64,000 nucleotides of DNA from Lucifuga dentata. Taxonomy: Eukaryota; Chordata; Actinopteri; Ophidiiformes; Bythitidae. The notes under the pieces are model-generated. The model made no database searches and was not told the origin of the DNA. It was given only the letters and a program-made list of their open reading frames with translations. Below are positions 12,387 through 23,884 of this stretch, in pieces. The stretch is taken from contig VXCM01000503.1 in NCBI GenBank assembly GCA_014773175.1, forward strand, positions 594,625 through 658,624, in the 5' to 3' direction. Position numbers and translations under genes: made by a program. Each line of letters starts with the position of its first letter. Positions within the stretch are counted from its first letter, which is position 1.

Positions 12387-12852
12387 GTGGGTTCCATCCT
12401 GAATCAGTCATCCTTCAATCCTGCCATGAAAACAAGCATTTTTGATATGAGTTATACCGTATCAACTCTGTTCATTAAATGTTCATATCTCCATATTTAC
12501 AGGTTATTTCCACAATTCTATTTTATGAAATTTATTTACTTATTTTTAGTCTTCATAAGTAGAATTTTAAGTCATCAGTTGTACATTGACGTGCAAATCC
12601 ATGTATGTGGTACTAGGATGACACATACAACATGAAATATTCCAAAAGAGTAACTGTGCAAAACATTTTTTTTATTAGAAGTCTAGAGTAATAGAAAAAA
12701 TAACCTAGTAATTTGCTTGATATTAGATGGAGCATTATGTAAATGTCACCAGCATTTTTGGAACCAGTGCTTATCCCTCTCAGTTGTTTGTGAACTGTTG
12801 TGTCCACTCCCCTGAATGTAATTTACTTTTAAAAAATATTCAGGTTTGCATT

Positions 12853-13375
12853 AATTGTGCAGATTTGTGTCTCAGTTCCTCCCTGTAGCTGCTGGTGGTG
12901 AACTATGGACTTCCTGTCTGTCAGTAGGATTATTTTTGTCACTACTCCATCCACTTCTGCACTCTCTCCTCCCGTACACTAGGGGCACCCGTTCTCTGCC
13001 TTCAGCTTCGGCGCCTTCCTTCCCCTGTTCTTCCCTGCACTATTTAAATCCTGATTCTGCAGTTAGTGTTTGCCAGATTGTACTGTGCTTGTCACTGTCA
13101 GTCCCGCTGTTATCGTGTTTCTCTGATCTGTTAGTTTGTGTACCGGACTTGTTCTGCCTGTTTACGGACTCTGACCTTGCCTATCCCGCCTTGGTTTTTG
13201 TTAGCTGGTTTACCTGCTTCTTGTGTATTATCTTCGCCTGTTTTTTTGGAACTTCGCTGCTGCCTGTGGATATACCTCCTTGCACAGAATAAACAGTTAG
13301 TTTCTTGTCATCTTACCCGTGAGTCGGTATCTGCTTCTGGGTTCTCACCTTCCGGCCTGATAATTTTGGCATTTA
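12853..13375 (+). mobile_element. LTR-like block (possible solo LTR)
   Basis: The organisation resembles a fish LTR: a C/T-rich first half, a TATA-like CACTATTTAAATCC at about 13039-13052, a following GTTTGCCAGATTGTACTG segment, a CAGAATAAACAG polyadenylation signal near 13283-13294, and a terminal TATCTGCTTCTGGGTTCTCACC motif. A similar closing motif occurs in the block ending near 46706. No gag or pol coding sequence, primer-binding site or clear target duplication is seen. Open frames inside are not taken as genes. Confidence 0.45.
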
Positions 13376-13639
13376 GTTATGCTAAGGACAGTTTGTGTGG
13401 TCTAAAATCAACCCTGAATCACCAGGACTTTCATGTGGATAAGAATAAATAATTAATCTGTGCACATTTCATGACTCAGAGCTACATTTTTTTTATTATT
13501 CTTATTTTGTAATTTTTATTAACAAAAATAAGAGATGAAAATAAGAAACTATTTCCAAATGAATCCCAAAGTGTGGAAATGTGCTGTTTTCTCTCTGTGT
13601 CAATAAGTCAGAAGCCATTTTGCTCCTCTAGCATCTCCT

Positions 13640-13955
13640 AATGGGAATATTTTAAAACGCCATGAGGATGCCATGGCACACAACACAAGTAGACTTAAAA
13701 CCCGTTTGTTCAGCCTGGCTTTCATGTAGCATTTTATAATTTTATTGTTTTTAAATTAATCACTTTTAATGTTTTTTTTTTCTCTTACTGCTTATTTTTT
13801 ATTGTCTTATGTGCTATCACTGCTTTTATTTACTATTAGTTTGATGTACATTAGTCTCACATTCTAGCACTTCTGAAATCGATCGCCTGTAAAGCATTTT
13901 GAGTTGCATTGACTTGTATGAAAGGTGCTATATATATAAAGTTTGATTGACTGAA
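13640..13955 (+). mobile_element. L2-type LINE, 5'-truncated copy: ORF2 end plus 3' UTR
   Basis: The frame ending at TAG 13727-13729 reads ...SRLKTRLFSLAFM, the characteristic C-terminus of L2-clade ORF2 proteins. It is followed by a 3' UTR ending in GTAAAGCATTTTGAGTTGC, AAAGGTGCTATATATATAAAG and TTTGATTGACTG, the usual L2 tail. It is truncated and non-functional. Confidence 0.7.
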
Positions 13956-14254
13956 GTAGTGATTAGTGAGTTTTGACATGCTGACTTCAGGATCTGATGT
14001 CATCGAACTTTTATTATGACCCCCTCCTCCCATGTCTCTGCCACCCCCCGCCATAATATCCTTCTTTTCTCCATAATTCCATGACAGCTATTAATAATAA
14101 ATGCCTGTAACTGTGTAAAATGCCGGTCCCATGCATATCAGCTGTCCCTTTTACAACGCTAATGTTGACAAATGACTGGGAGCACAAGGCATTTGAACAA
14201 ACTATTAACCTCTGAAATGTCATTGTGTGTTTGTGTGTCTGTCAGACAGAGAGA

Positions 14255-14258
<4 letters not shown>

Positions 14259-14311
<53 letters not shown>
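14259..14311. repeat. Compound (TG)n(AG)n microsatellite
   Basis: TG array changing to AG array at about 14290. Confidence 0.95.
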
Positions 14312-14312
<1 letters not shown>

Positions 14313-14671
14313 ACATTTGTTTTTTGTATGTGTCTGTTAAATGTTATTGGACTCATTCTGGGCTGCTATTAACCTTCATTGGCCTTCATTATATTTCAGA
14401 CTTGCCATTCTAGTTGCTTCCTATTCAGATGCCGTCAGACATCAGAGCGATAATGTCAGGTGCTGTAGCTCATACACACTGACACACACACACACGTATA
14501 CACACACACATACACAGCCCAGACTCCATGTTCGACCAGTGAGTCAACAAAATAAGATAAGTTAGCCCTGTCATTGTTAATTAATGGTAAAAGAGATAAC
14601 TCAAAACTGGGCTCATTAAATCACAAGAATATCACATTTTCTGAGAGCAGAAGAGTCAGCAGGACTGAAGT

Positions 14672-14672
<1 letters not shown>

Positions 14673-14717
<45 letters not shown>

Positions 14718-14743
14718 AGACAGACAGAGAGAGAGAGAGAGTC
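14673..14743. repeat. (GA)n microsatellite with short interruption
   Basis: Two GA runs separated by CCAGACAGAC. Confidence 0.9.
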
Positions 14744-14819
14744 TACAGGTTGCAGAGGTGCTTAATTATCTTGCTGTGGAAAATCATGTTAGCACTGTAA
14801 GGGGCACCAGATTAAATGT

Positions 14820-14839
14820 CAGCATATCCAGTGTATAAT

Positions 14840-14876
<37 letters not shown>

Positions 14877-14906
14877 GGGGTACATNCAGCATATCCAGTG
14901 TATAAT

Positions 14907-14943
<37 letters not shown>

Positions 14944-14952
14944 GGGGTACAT
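14820..14952. repeat. (TG)n tract duplicated across an N
   Basis: A 66-bp segment with (TG)n and TTTTGGGGTACAT is present identically on both sides of the N at 14886. Confidence 0.9.
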
Positions 14953-16749
14953 TTCTATGAATATGTGTGTGTTTATATGTACAGTCTGTCACCCTCATCT
15001 CTGGCTTTTTTTGGGAGCCCTGTTCGCTCCTCCATTTCCTACACTACATCATGTATGTGTGTTTCTTTAAGAGGATCATTATCTGCCTTGTTTTATCATC
15101 CTGCAGTTGCTGTTACTCTCATATTAAACTTGCTTGTGGCTGTTGCTGTTGCTGCCTTCTTCTTTCTCTCCCTCCCTTGATAGTTTTCTTTCCCTCTTTT
15201 CTGTCATCTCTCTCCCTTCACCTCCTGTTCTTTTCACTTTCTGCCTCATATCTCTTTCCCATTTGACTTTCTCTTGCCTTTTTCTTTTCTTTTCTTCTAG
15301 ATTTGTCTGGTATTTTTAGATTTTGTTTTTATCCTCTGTTTATCATAACTTCTCTGCCCGCCTCCCCGTCTGTCTGCCCTTTTGTCTCTCCGCCATCCTG
15401 ATTTTACTGTCCAGTAAGCAAAGACTACATGCTTTTTTCAAAAGGTCAGTAGGCCTCAAGGTATCTGTCGCGATGGCAGCTTTTAAGGTGAGCCAAGATC
15501 ACCTTCACTTTCCCTGGAAACTCATTCTTTTAATTTTCTCATGATATAATATAATACAATCTCTTTATCTAGACAAGAGAAGAGAATTTTGTCACAATAC
15601 AATTTATAATTGATAATATTCTGTTGCCTGGCCTCACTCTTGCTCTCTCTCCCTCTCCATGTCCTGGATTTGCATCCTGAGCTGCTCTATCTCTTAGGTC
15701 ACTTCCACTCAGGATACAGCTCACACACTCACTGATGTGTAAATGTTGGTTAGTGAACATCAGGGGATAATACACATTGTGCTTTATTGTGCCTGTGTTG
15801 TTTTTGTGCAAGACAGAAGAAGACAAAGAGAGAGAATGTATCATGCTATAAACAGCATTCGGATTTAACTGGGTTTTGTGTATGTGTTTATGTGTGCAAG
15901 TGTGTTATATGCGTGGAAATTTATTAATGTGTATCTGCACACAGTGGGTTCTCTCTTATCTCCAGCGTCACAAGGGAACTGAACCAACAGCAGACTGGAA
16001 GCCTTATCGCTCTGAACACCACCACACTGTTTACACAGACAAACAAACACACGCACAACTTCAACTTTCCTTTCTGGTATATTCATTTGGTGTAATGAGA
16101 GGAAGCGTGGCATTTATTGTACAATGTGTGTGCATGTGTGCGCTCGTGCACATGGGTTTGTGTGACTATATTGTCAACAGTGTGAGAACAGGCTGAGTAA
16201 TAATACAATGTGCGGGCAGTTCATACACGTAATTGGTTTAAGGTTGGATTCAATGTGTGTAGACGTAATTACAACTTTGAAGAAGATTACACGGATGGTG
16301 TGTATGTTTACATGCACATAAATATGTGGAGTCTTTAATTTCTACTTATTTAATTTGTAAGATACAAGGCAAAGTCAATGAGTCAAGAGTATAGAAACAG
16401 TATGTGTGGTGTTTCCTTGAAAAAAAATGAAAGAGTGATGATGGTGATGTAATATGTAGGGAGGAAGCCAGCATCCTCAGTGAACTTTCAACATAAAACA
16501 CATTTGAAAATTCCTATGATGCAAAAAAAAAAAAGAAAAAANAAAAAAAAAAAAAAAAAGAAAAAAATTGATCTGAACATTCATGCATTTTATTCACTGA
16601 GCTGTCACATATTAACCCATGAATGCATCTAATGTCACCCATGGGTGGAACCTTTGGGTGACTGGGTGATTGTCTATAATTTCCATGTTGCCTGCTTGTT
16701 ACTGAGACTTTTAACTTGTGCCCCATTTAAACCTTGTGTTAAAATGTGA

Positions 16750-17215
16750 TCTGTATTTAGATATGTCATCCAGATAAGTACAAAATAGATGTTAATGTAA
16801 GGTGTAAATACACAGAGGATTATAATCAGAATACAGTCCAATCTTGCTTTGTGATTAAATGTCAGTCACAGCCAGGTGTACATGGAATCTGTAAGTTAAG
16901 CATTTTTTTGGTAACTTTTTATTTATTTCATATTTTAAGAAAACAAATGCAATTACAAATATAAACAAAAACAATCAACAAAGTAAATTAAGCATTTGTG
17001 AGTAAAATCCATCCACAAGTTGAAGACGTTATCACACTTTGTCTTCTTGTCTCCGCTCGCTCTTGTTAATAAAGTTATTCTGAATTGGGAGTTGTGTCTT
17101 ACCATAAATGGATACCAGCACCTGGAACACATGTGACAGCCCACACAATGCTGTCATTAGTATTTAAAAAAAGAAAATGAGAAAATGAATTAAGCCCATC
17201 CATAAAACAAGGATA
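16750..17215. repeat. Repeat family R1, copy 2, with a small nested retroposon
   Basis: Aligns with copies 1 and 3 through GTTAATGTAAGGTG, TCAGTCACAGCCAGG, AAAATCCATCCACAAGTTG and GCACCTGGAACACA. An 82-bp AT-rich insertion (16906-16987) interrupts it, flanked by TTAAGCATTT on both sides. Confidence 0.7.
16906..16987 (-). mobile_element. Short retroposed fragment with 10-bp target duplication
   Basis: Identical TTAAGCATTT motifs lie at 16896-16905 and 16988-16997. The insert begins with T-rich sequence, as expected for a minus-strand poly(A)-ended retroposon, and is absent from R1 copy 3. Confidence 0.55.
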
Positions 17216-17394
17216 GGCTTTAATAATGACCTGCCTATTGAAATCTATCACCATGCAGGCAGAATTCAGATAATGAGAACAGTTTTTAATCACATGTAAA
17301 TGCAAGTCCCCGCTTCAGACATCATTATCTAGACAATTTATATGAATACTGAGATTGCAGAGATTTATTATTGGATTGTGCCCTGCTCTTGCTT

Positions 17395-17558
17395 AAGCGT
17401 GGCACCGTCGTCAGCACTGCTACCTCACAAAAAATCTAGCTGTGTGGACAGTGTGCATGTTCTTCTTGTGTTCAGTTTTCCACCCACAGTCCAAAGACAT
17501 GCAGTTTAGAGAAACTGAAACCTCTAAGTTGCCTGTAGGTGAGAGAAGTGTGAATATA

Positions 17559-17603
<45 letters not shown>

Positions 17604-17640
17604 ACCTTGTGATAGACTGTCCAGGCAAACAAACCTTGTG
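17395..17640 (+). repeat. tRNA-SINE-like / common fish interspersed repeat with internal TG array
   Basis: Words in the order GTGGCACCGTCGTCAGCACTG, TTCCACCCACAGTCCAAAG, ACATGCAGTTTAGAGAAACTG, AAGTTGCCTGTAGGTGAGAG and TGATAGACTGTCCAGGCA match the well-known fish repeat whose consensus has GTGGTGCAGTGGTTAGC ... CCAAAGACATGCAGGTTAGG ... CTGTGATGGACTGGCGACC. A (TG)n array has grown between the last two blocks, where the family normally has only a few TGTG units. Confidence 0.65.
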
Positions 17641-18239
17641 TTTTTAGAGACATCTATCATCCTCAAAGACTGTTCTGTCCTGCTGCCAAAAATACAACCT
17701 GCAGTGTGCGGTGAATTTTGTTTTTTTATACATGTAAGTCAAATCAAAGATGTTGTTTCCTTGTTGAATTTATATGTTGAAATGCTGAAAATAGCAACAG
17801 AAAAAAAGTACTGGGTGTATAGTCTCCTCATCTTCTGCTTTCACTGTGGCAAAGACGATGTCACGTCTCTCTCTCTCACTCACACACACACACTCTTGTG
17901 CATGCCACATGCACGTGTGTGTTTGCGTGTGCATGACATAGAGCAGAAGTTCAGCCCCATTAACCACACATCTTCATCAGCCTCAGAAAGCCTTGAGTGG
18001 CCACTTGGCATAATTCCAAGAGGCCATTATTATTTTGTCAGTTTAATCATTGACGGAAACGGCAACTCATTCTTATTTGGAAGTCTCTGAACAGTGAAGG
18101 GCAGACAGTGAATTTCAAGACGTGGCATTGTGCTAATCCAATGCTTTGAATATGGAAATATGCCTTCGTTTGTCTGTAAAGAAATCATGGTGTCTTCAGG
18201 AGCATGTAGAAGCTGCCTCGATGTTTGCAGATCAGGTCA

Positions 18240-18312
18240 CACTCATTCCACTGTTTGCTTTAATGTAAGTCGCCCTGGATAAGAATGTCGGCTAAATAAT
18301 TAAAAGGTAAAT
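18240..18312 (+). repeat. LINE/SINE 3' tail fragment
   Basis: TGTAAGTCGCCCTGGATAAG, GAATGTCGGCTAAATAATT and AAAGGTAAATGC match the common fish retroposon tail with consensus TAAGTCGCTTTGGATAAAAG. Only the tail is present. Confidence 0.55.
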
Positions 18313-20003
18313 GCTCATATAGGAGAGAGGTGGATGAGGGGATGAGGGTGGCAAGGGGAGAGGGGGAGAAGGTATAGGGAGGAAAGAGCAATCAAGAGAG
18401 AGAGAGAGAGAGAAGATAAGCTGAAAGAAAGTTTCTCTGGGTTTGAGGAGTTTAGGAGAACACTTTTATTGGCTTAAACCCTGCTCCTACACACTCATAC
18501 ACAAACGCACACATCTACATATAGACTTGCATACACATTCATACACAATCCCCTGACATACCCACACACACACAGGAAAACTCCATGAAAACTCAGTTTA
18601 AATCATCCCCAACTTCACTTGAATTATTTCCTCCTGCCATCCTTTGTCAATATCCTCTCCTTGTTTATCTGTCTGTGGAATTCCTTCAAAACTAAACTAT
18701 TTAGTGAGTCCAAAACATATTTAAGAGGTAATCAGTTCTGACATGAAAGCACACAGGGACATATTTATTACAAGAAATACGTTTTGGGAGCAGACTAGAC
18801 CAGAATCATGAGCTTAATAGATATTCCGAACCTACAAGATTAGAGTTGAGCAGCAGGGGATCCTTGGCTGCTATCTTCAAAGTTGCACACACTCAGTTTT
18901 GGCAGTTTGTATCCCTTGCATGTAAAATCAAACTGAGAGCAGAGTGAAATCCATTGGATTTGACCTGCTGTGAAGTGTTATCCTGTCGACTATGATGTTG
19001 TGCTGCTGCCTGGTGCGGTCAAACGGCCCAGGGTGTGATGATTCACCGATTCTAACTGCTTAATGGTTAAGACTCAGCAACATTCAGTCAAACAGCTGTT
19101 AGACAATATTCAGGGAGAGAATCTTTGAAAAATATGTGCAGGCCTCTGTATATTGATAAACCCAGTATGACAAGTGCATCTTCCTTTCTTTTTTTTTTTT
19201 TTTTTTNTTTTTTTTTTTTTTTTTAGCATCTAAAACACGGCAACTCCTCTGACATTGTGTTTCTCTCTTGTGTTATCTCCCTCCACACACTCAGTTTCAC
19301 GTATATGCCACATGTCATCCTTCTCAAAGAAATTGCAGGCTTAGCTCTGTGTATCAGACCAAGTGTACCTGCTCAAAGGGTTTTGACAGTGTCAGCTCCC
19401 CCCAAAGCAGACTGATCTGTTATCTTTTCTTTATTGAGAATTTATAAATCATTATTCTTGTGTGCAGCCGCCAATTATAAATCTGAATTGATATCTGTAT
19501 TTGTATACACTGTATTGTGCTGTTGCAATGCTGACACGATGGGACAGCAGATGATCTGTCTGTCTGACAGTTTAATCTCACTTTTGTCTCCATCTCCGAT
19601 CACTTTTTTCTTAGATTTGAAAGTTCTTTATCTTTTCCTAAAAAAAAAAAAAAAAAAAANAAAAAAAAAAAAAAAAAAAGACAGTAGAAGGAAGAAAAGG
19701 AAAGGGAAAAGGACTGTAAGAGTGTTGAAAGGTGTTGAGTGGGAATGTTTGAAAAGCTGAGATGAGAGATAAAGAAGACTTGATGAGAAAATAGAATTGG
19801 GGAGAGAGAGGAAGAGATGGGAGGAAAAAAGACTGGAAGAGAGGAGTAAGTGGAGGAGACAAGGAAAGAGGAACCCAGAGGGTGAGCAAGAATTCTGGAG
19901 TGAAAAGGAAATGAGGAGGTTGTTATGTTACCATGGTGACAGCAGGTTTCCAGCATTTCTCATCCCCTTCATCAGTGACTGTGATGAAGATGGGGTTTTT
20001 GTG
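18313..20003. other. No gene seen
   Basis: Purine-rich stretch (18320-18420 and 19680-19920) and two poly-T/poly-A tracts with single Ns (19207, 19660). No exon-like segment is convincing. Confidence 0.5.
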
Positions 20004-20017
20004 TGAGTGTGTGTGTT

Positions 20018-20060
<43 letters not shown>

Positions 20061-20210
20061 GTTGAGCTTATATTTCTTTTTGCTGTTGTTCATGTTTCTT
20101 ATAGTTTTATTTGTGAGTATTTTATGTTTGTGTGACAGAGTAAAAGCTGGCCTTTGTGTGGTGTATTGATTGTACAGATATGTTTGCATCTGTACTGTGT
20201 GTGTTGTGTG

Positions 20211-20259
<49 letters not shown>

Positions 20260-20393
20260 TGTGTGTGTGTGTCACTGTAATCAAGCTGTCAGTCCCAATA
20301 TATGTCCTCTGGGCTGATAATGGTAGCACTTCCCATGTGATTAGAACTAGTCAGCCATGAGGGTTGTGCCTATTGCTGCATGCAGTACACATG

Positions 20394-20447
<54 letters not shown>

Positions 20448-20549
20448 TATGTGAGTTTATAGATGTATATTTTTGTGTATGTATGTGAATACATGTCTCT
20501 CATTCTTAGTGTATACAGACTATGTGGCTAATCAGACTGCTTGTGTGTG

Positions 20550-20584
<35 letters not shown>

Positions 20585-21149
20585 TTCCTGAAACAACTGT
20601 TGTGATTGAGACTGATACTGCAGAAGGTCACAAAAAGCAAAGACAAATCATTTTCTGCCAATTCCATCAAGGACCAAAAAGGCATTTAAGTGTAAACTGT
20701 GTTAACAACAGAAAACAGAATCGGCTCTACTTACAGTGTGTGTGTGTGTGTGTGTGNGGGGGGGGGGCAGAGAGAGAGAGAAGACGTGAGGCAAATTGGA
20801 GAGAAAATGATTTCTGATTTCCTGAGGAGATTGAACAGCGAGCACAGCCTCCCTGAGAGAGTACTACACACTGTAACACACACAGGTGCGCGCACACAAA
20901 CTCATCCACTCTCGCCTCTCTGTACTTTAACACTGAATGCTATGAGTGAAATGTGTGTCGTAATCGTGTTATAGATCCTGATAGAGTTGTAAAGGCATCA
21001 CAACAGACACACAGTGATTTAAGTGCTTTAATTATGGAGCTGAATCACTTCTCTCATCCTTTAATCTCTGAGCTGTGCAGGACTGGGACTTTGAAAATAA
21101 AATCTGTTACAGACTACTGATTACCTACTAAATCCATTGGAATATTTAA

Positions 21150-21192
<43 letters not shown>

Positions 21193-21290
21193 AATGCAAT
21201 ACATATGGCCTTCTTGTTGATACCAGCCATGTGTCAGACACTTACGATTCCCTGCTGCAGTTTCCTCCTGCTCAGAGAATGTTTGTAAGG

Positions 21291-21321
<31 letters not shown>

Positions 21322-21422
21322 CATATCTTACGCTACAGTACTTATGTCATAATCAATCAGAGTCACCCTAGGGAAAATGCCACTAAGGCAAACAGAATGT
21401 CGCATGGAAAACGTGGGGGGTT

Positions 21423-21473
<51 letters not shown>

Positions 21474-21671
21474 CGATGCTTGCATGTGCCAACATCCTAT
21501 ATTGCAGCTCTTTGCCCTACTTGGCGATGTTTCCTGCCTCTTGACAGATAGAATTCTTTCGTTCTTTGTTTGGTTTAGTCTGTTTTTGGGAGCTTCCTTT
21601 GAAATGGAAACAACATACTCATTGGTATTCCTTATAGAGATGTGTATGAGAGTGTGTATGTGTGTGTCTAT

Positions 21672-21714
<43 letters not shown>

Positions 21715-22369
21715 TTTGTATACTTTGAAGTTGTAATTGCTGTTGTTTATTCAGATGAAGTCATTGCACAACTTCCTCTTCATCTGAGCTGCTAATATTG
21801 CTGTTCTCCTGAGCGAGCTGTCAAGAAAACACAAAAATTCATTTCTTTTTCCTTTTCTGTCTTCATGAAGCAGAATGAGGTTTAGAGGTTGTTGCAGAAT
21901 TGATGTTTATTGATGTGTAGCTGGGAACCTCAATGTTGACTATTACAGAAGATTACAGCTTTATTTTATCCCAGATACATGTGAATAGATAGTAGAAGCA
22001 GATAGTAGAAATAAAGAGATAAAAGCTAAAACACAAGTTTGCACCTAAGATGAACCCAGAGTGTTTAAATGATTGTGTTTTGTAATCTTTTGATTGCCTG
22101 CAAATGATTTGATTTGTTTTAAGTCCAATTACTGTCTAAAGGAGGCTGTAGTTTACATGTCCACTCGGGGGTGCTCTTATGACATTACTGTCTGTTTGAC
22201 ATTGCTTAAAAAAAAACAGGATTTGAAAACATGGGGAGATGCAGAATAAAGGGAAAGAAAATAAATGAAAAGATTTTAGGAACTAAAGAAAGTGGAGGAG
22301 CAAAGGAAGACAGAAAACAGAAAAGAAGAGATAAAAAGAGGCAAAGAAAAAATGTGCAAGATCAAGCTT

Positions 22370-22407
<38 letters not shown>

Positions 22408-22431
22408 CTTGTGTGTGTGGTTTATTTNCTT

Positions 22432-22469
<38 letters not shown>

Positions 22470-22490
22470 CTTGTGTGTGTGGTTTATTTA
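20004..22490. repeat. Dense microsatellite cluster
   Basis: Within 2.5 kb lie (TG)n at about 20004-20062, 20200-20272, 20397-20444, 20541-20584 and 20738-20756, (CA)n at 21152-21189 and 21296-21321, (GAAA)n at 21425-21472, (GA)n at 21674-21709, and (TG)n at 22371-22489 duplicated around the N at 22428. The spacers look unique and non-coding. Confidence 0.9.
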
Positions 22491-22904
22491 GATGAGATTA
22501 CAGACATGTATTAAGGGTGTGTTGCAGCCTGCAGCATTGTGCACTGTGGCAGTTTGTATTCTTGCACACATAATTGTCAGTGTGTATTCAGAGTGTGTCT
22601 TTGTGTTGACCTGTTGACTGTGTGTGCGTCACTCGCTCCATTTCTGTGGTGCAAAAACAAATGAGCTGACCGTTTATCTTCTCAGTGTGTCCTCATGATT
22701 TTCTGTCCTCTGTCTCACAGCAGAAGACACAAACCTTTACTCAGGCCACCCCTCTGTGCTGAAATCATCGTTTTCATCAATATGGAGCCATCATAATGAT
22801 TTCATACTAACTAAACTGACACTGGATCATTGATTATTTGCTGCTCATATTATTCTGTAATATTTTCTTGTTTTTGAGCTTTGTAATTTACCTCGTTCTA
22901 CACT

Positions 22905-23125
22905 TGCAGCTCCCATGTCACACCCGGTCATTTGAGGAGAATCTCTCTTTGAAGAGCCTCTCCCAAGGTTTTTTTTTCCCCATTTTCCTTATACAGTAAG
23001 GTTTTTAGGGAGTTTTTCCTCATCTTCTTAGAGAACCTGGGCTGGGTCAGGAACTGCTAATGTCTGTAAAGCCCTTTGAGGTATTGTATGTGATGCTGGG
23101 CTACAAATAAACTTCACTTGACTTT
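22905..23125 (+). mobile_element. LINE 3' UTR fragment (L2-like tail)
   Basis: Contains the typical fish LINE tail words TTTTTAGGGAGTTTTTCC, GTAAAGCCCTTTGAGG and GGGCTACAAATAAACTTC, followed by a short TGACTT tail. No coding sequence remains. Confidence 0.55.
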
Positions 23126-23159
23126 TTCATTACAGAAACTTAGCCAATGTAATTTTTAT

Positions 23160-23249
23160 TACAGTCAAAGCAAAGCAAATTTTATTATACAGCACCTTCT
23201 TATACACAAAGTGCTTTACAGATAGAAAATTCAAGAAGAAGAGCAAAAA

Positions 23250-23317
<68 letters not shown>

Positions 23318-23319
23318 AN

Positions 23320-23383
<64 letters not shown>

Positions 23384-23520
23384 ATGATTTAAGTACAGAG
23401 CAAGTTTATACATATACAGACAAGTTAAGATAGAGTAAAATTTAAAAAACACATAAAAACCAGTTAATTAAAAGCAGTAGAAAAGAGAACAGTCTTCAAG
23501 TCAAGTGATTATCAAGAAAA
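23160..23520 (-). mobile_element. LINE/SINE tail on the minus strand with embedded (AAT)n/(AAAT)n arrays
   Basis: Starting AAAGCAAATTTTATTATACAGC and AAAGTGCTTTACAGA, this is the reverse complement of an L2-like tail. From about 23251 to 23385 it is interrupted by (AAT)n and (AAAT)n arrays duplicated across an N at 23319. It resumes with an AAAAGCAGTAGAAAAGAG-type segment near 23471. Confidence 0.5.
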
Positions 23521-23784
23521 AACTATACCATTTGTTTGTTATAAAAAACAATATAAAATCACTTGGAGCTTTTTTTTTTATTGTTAGTTTGGTTTCGATT
23601 TAAGTGAGATTTCTTTACACAAAAACTGTTAACTTTTAATGACTGTTATTTTTTTATGATTTAATTGCTGACAATCAAAATAAAGACAATTGGTTGAGTA
23701 ATTGGAAAATTCTTTATAACTTTTAGAGTAGTTATAATCTGAAGGTTCATCAAGGTTCCAACATTAGCGCTGCAGCTAATGATC

Positions 23785-23882
23785 ATTACCTCCACCAAGG
23801 AGGTTATGTTAATGTTAGCAGGATTACTCCAAAAGTTCTGAACCGATTTTTATGAAACTTGGTGGAATGATACTGCATTCCC
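23785..23882. repeat. Interspersed repeat fragment of the 'CCTCCACCAAGGAGGTTATG' type
   Basis: Begins CCTCCACCAAGGAGGTTATG and continues through a TTAGCAGGATTAC segment to GAAACTTGGTGGAA, a sequence series I recognise as a common interspersed repeat in fish. It stops where the hAT element at 23885 begins, so it may have been its insertion target. Confidence 0.4.
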
Positions 23883-23884
23883 AG

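Noticed and set aside
12855..13292. 145-codon + strand frame
   Set aside because: It lies inside the LTR-like block; composition follows the pyrimidine-rich DNA and no protein motif is seen.
15421..15496. Possible exon ending MAAFK before GTGAGCC at about 15488
   Set aside because: A donor-like site after a short ATG frame, but no partner exon or conservation argument; too short to support.
15961..16060. Possible exon after CTCTTATCTCCAG (RHKGTEPTADWK...)
   Set aside because: The acceptor is good but there is no donor before low-complexity CA sequence, and no matching exon.
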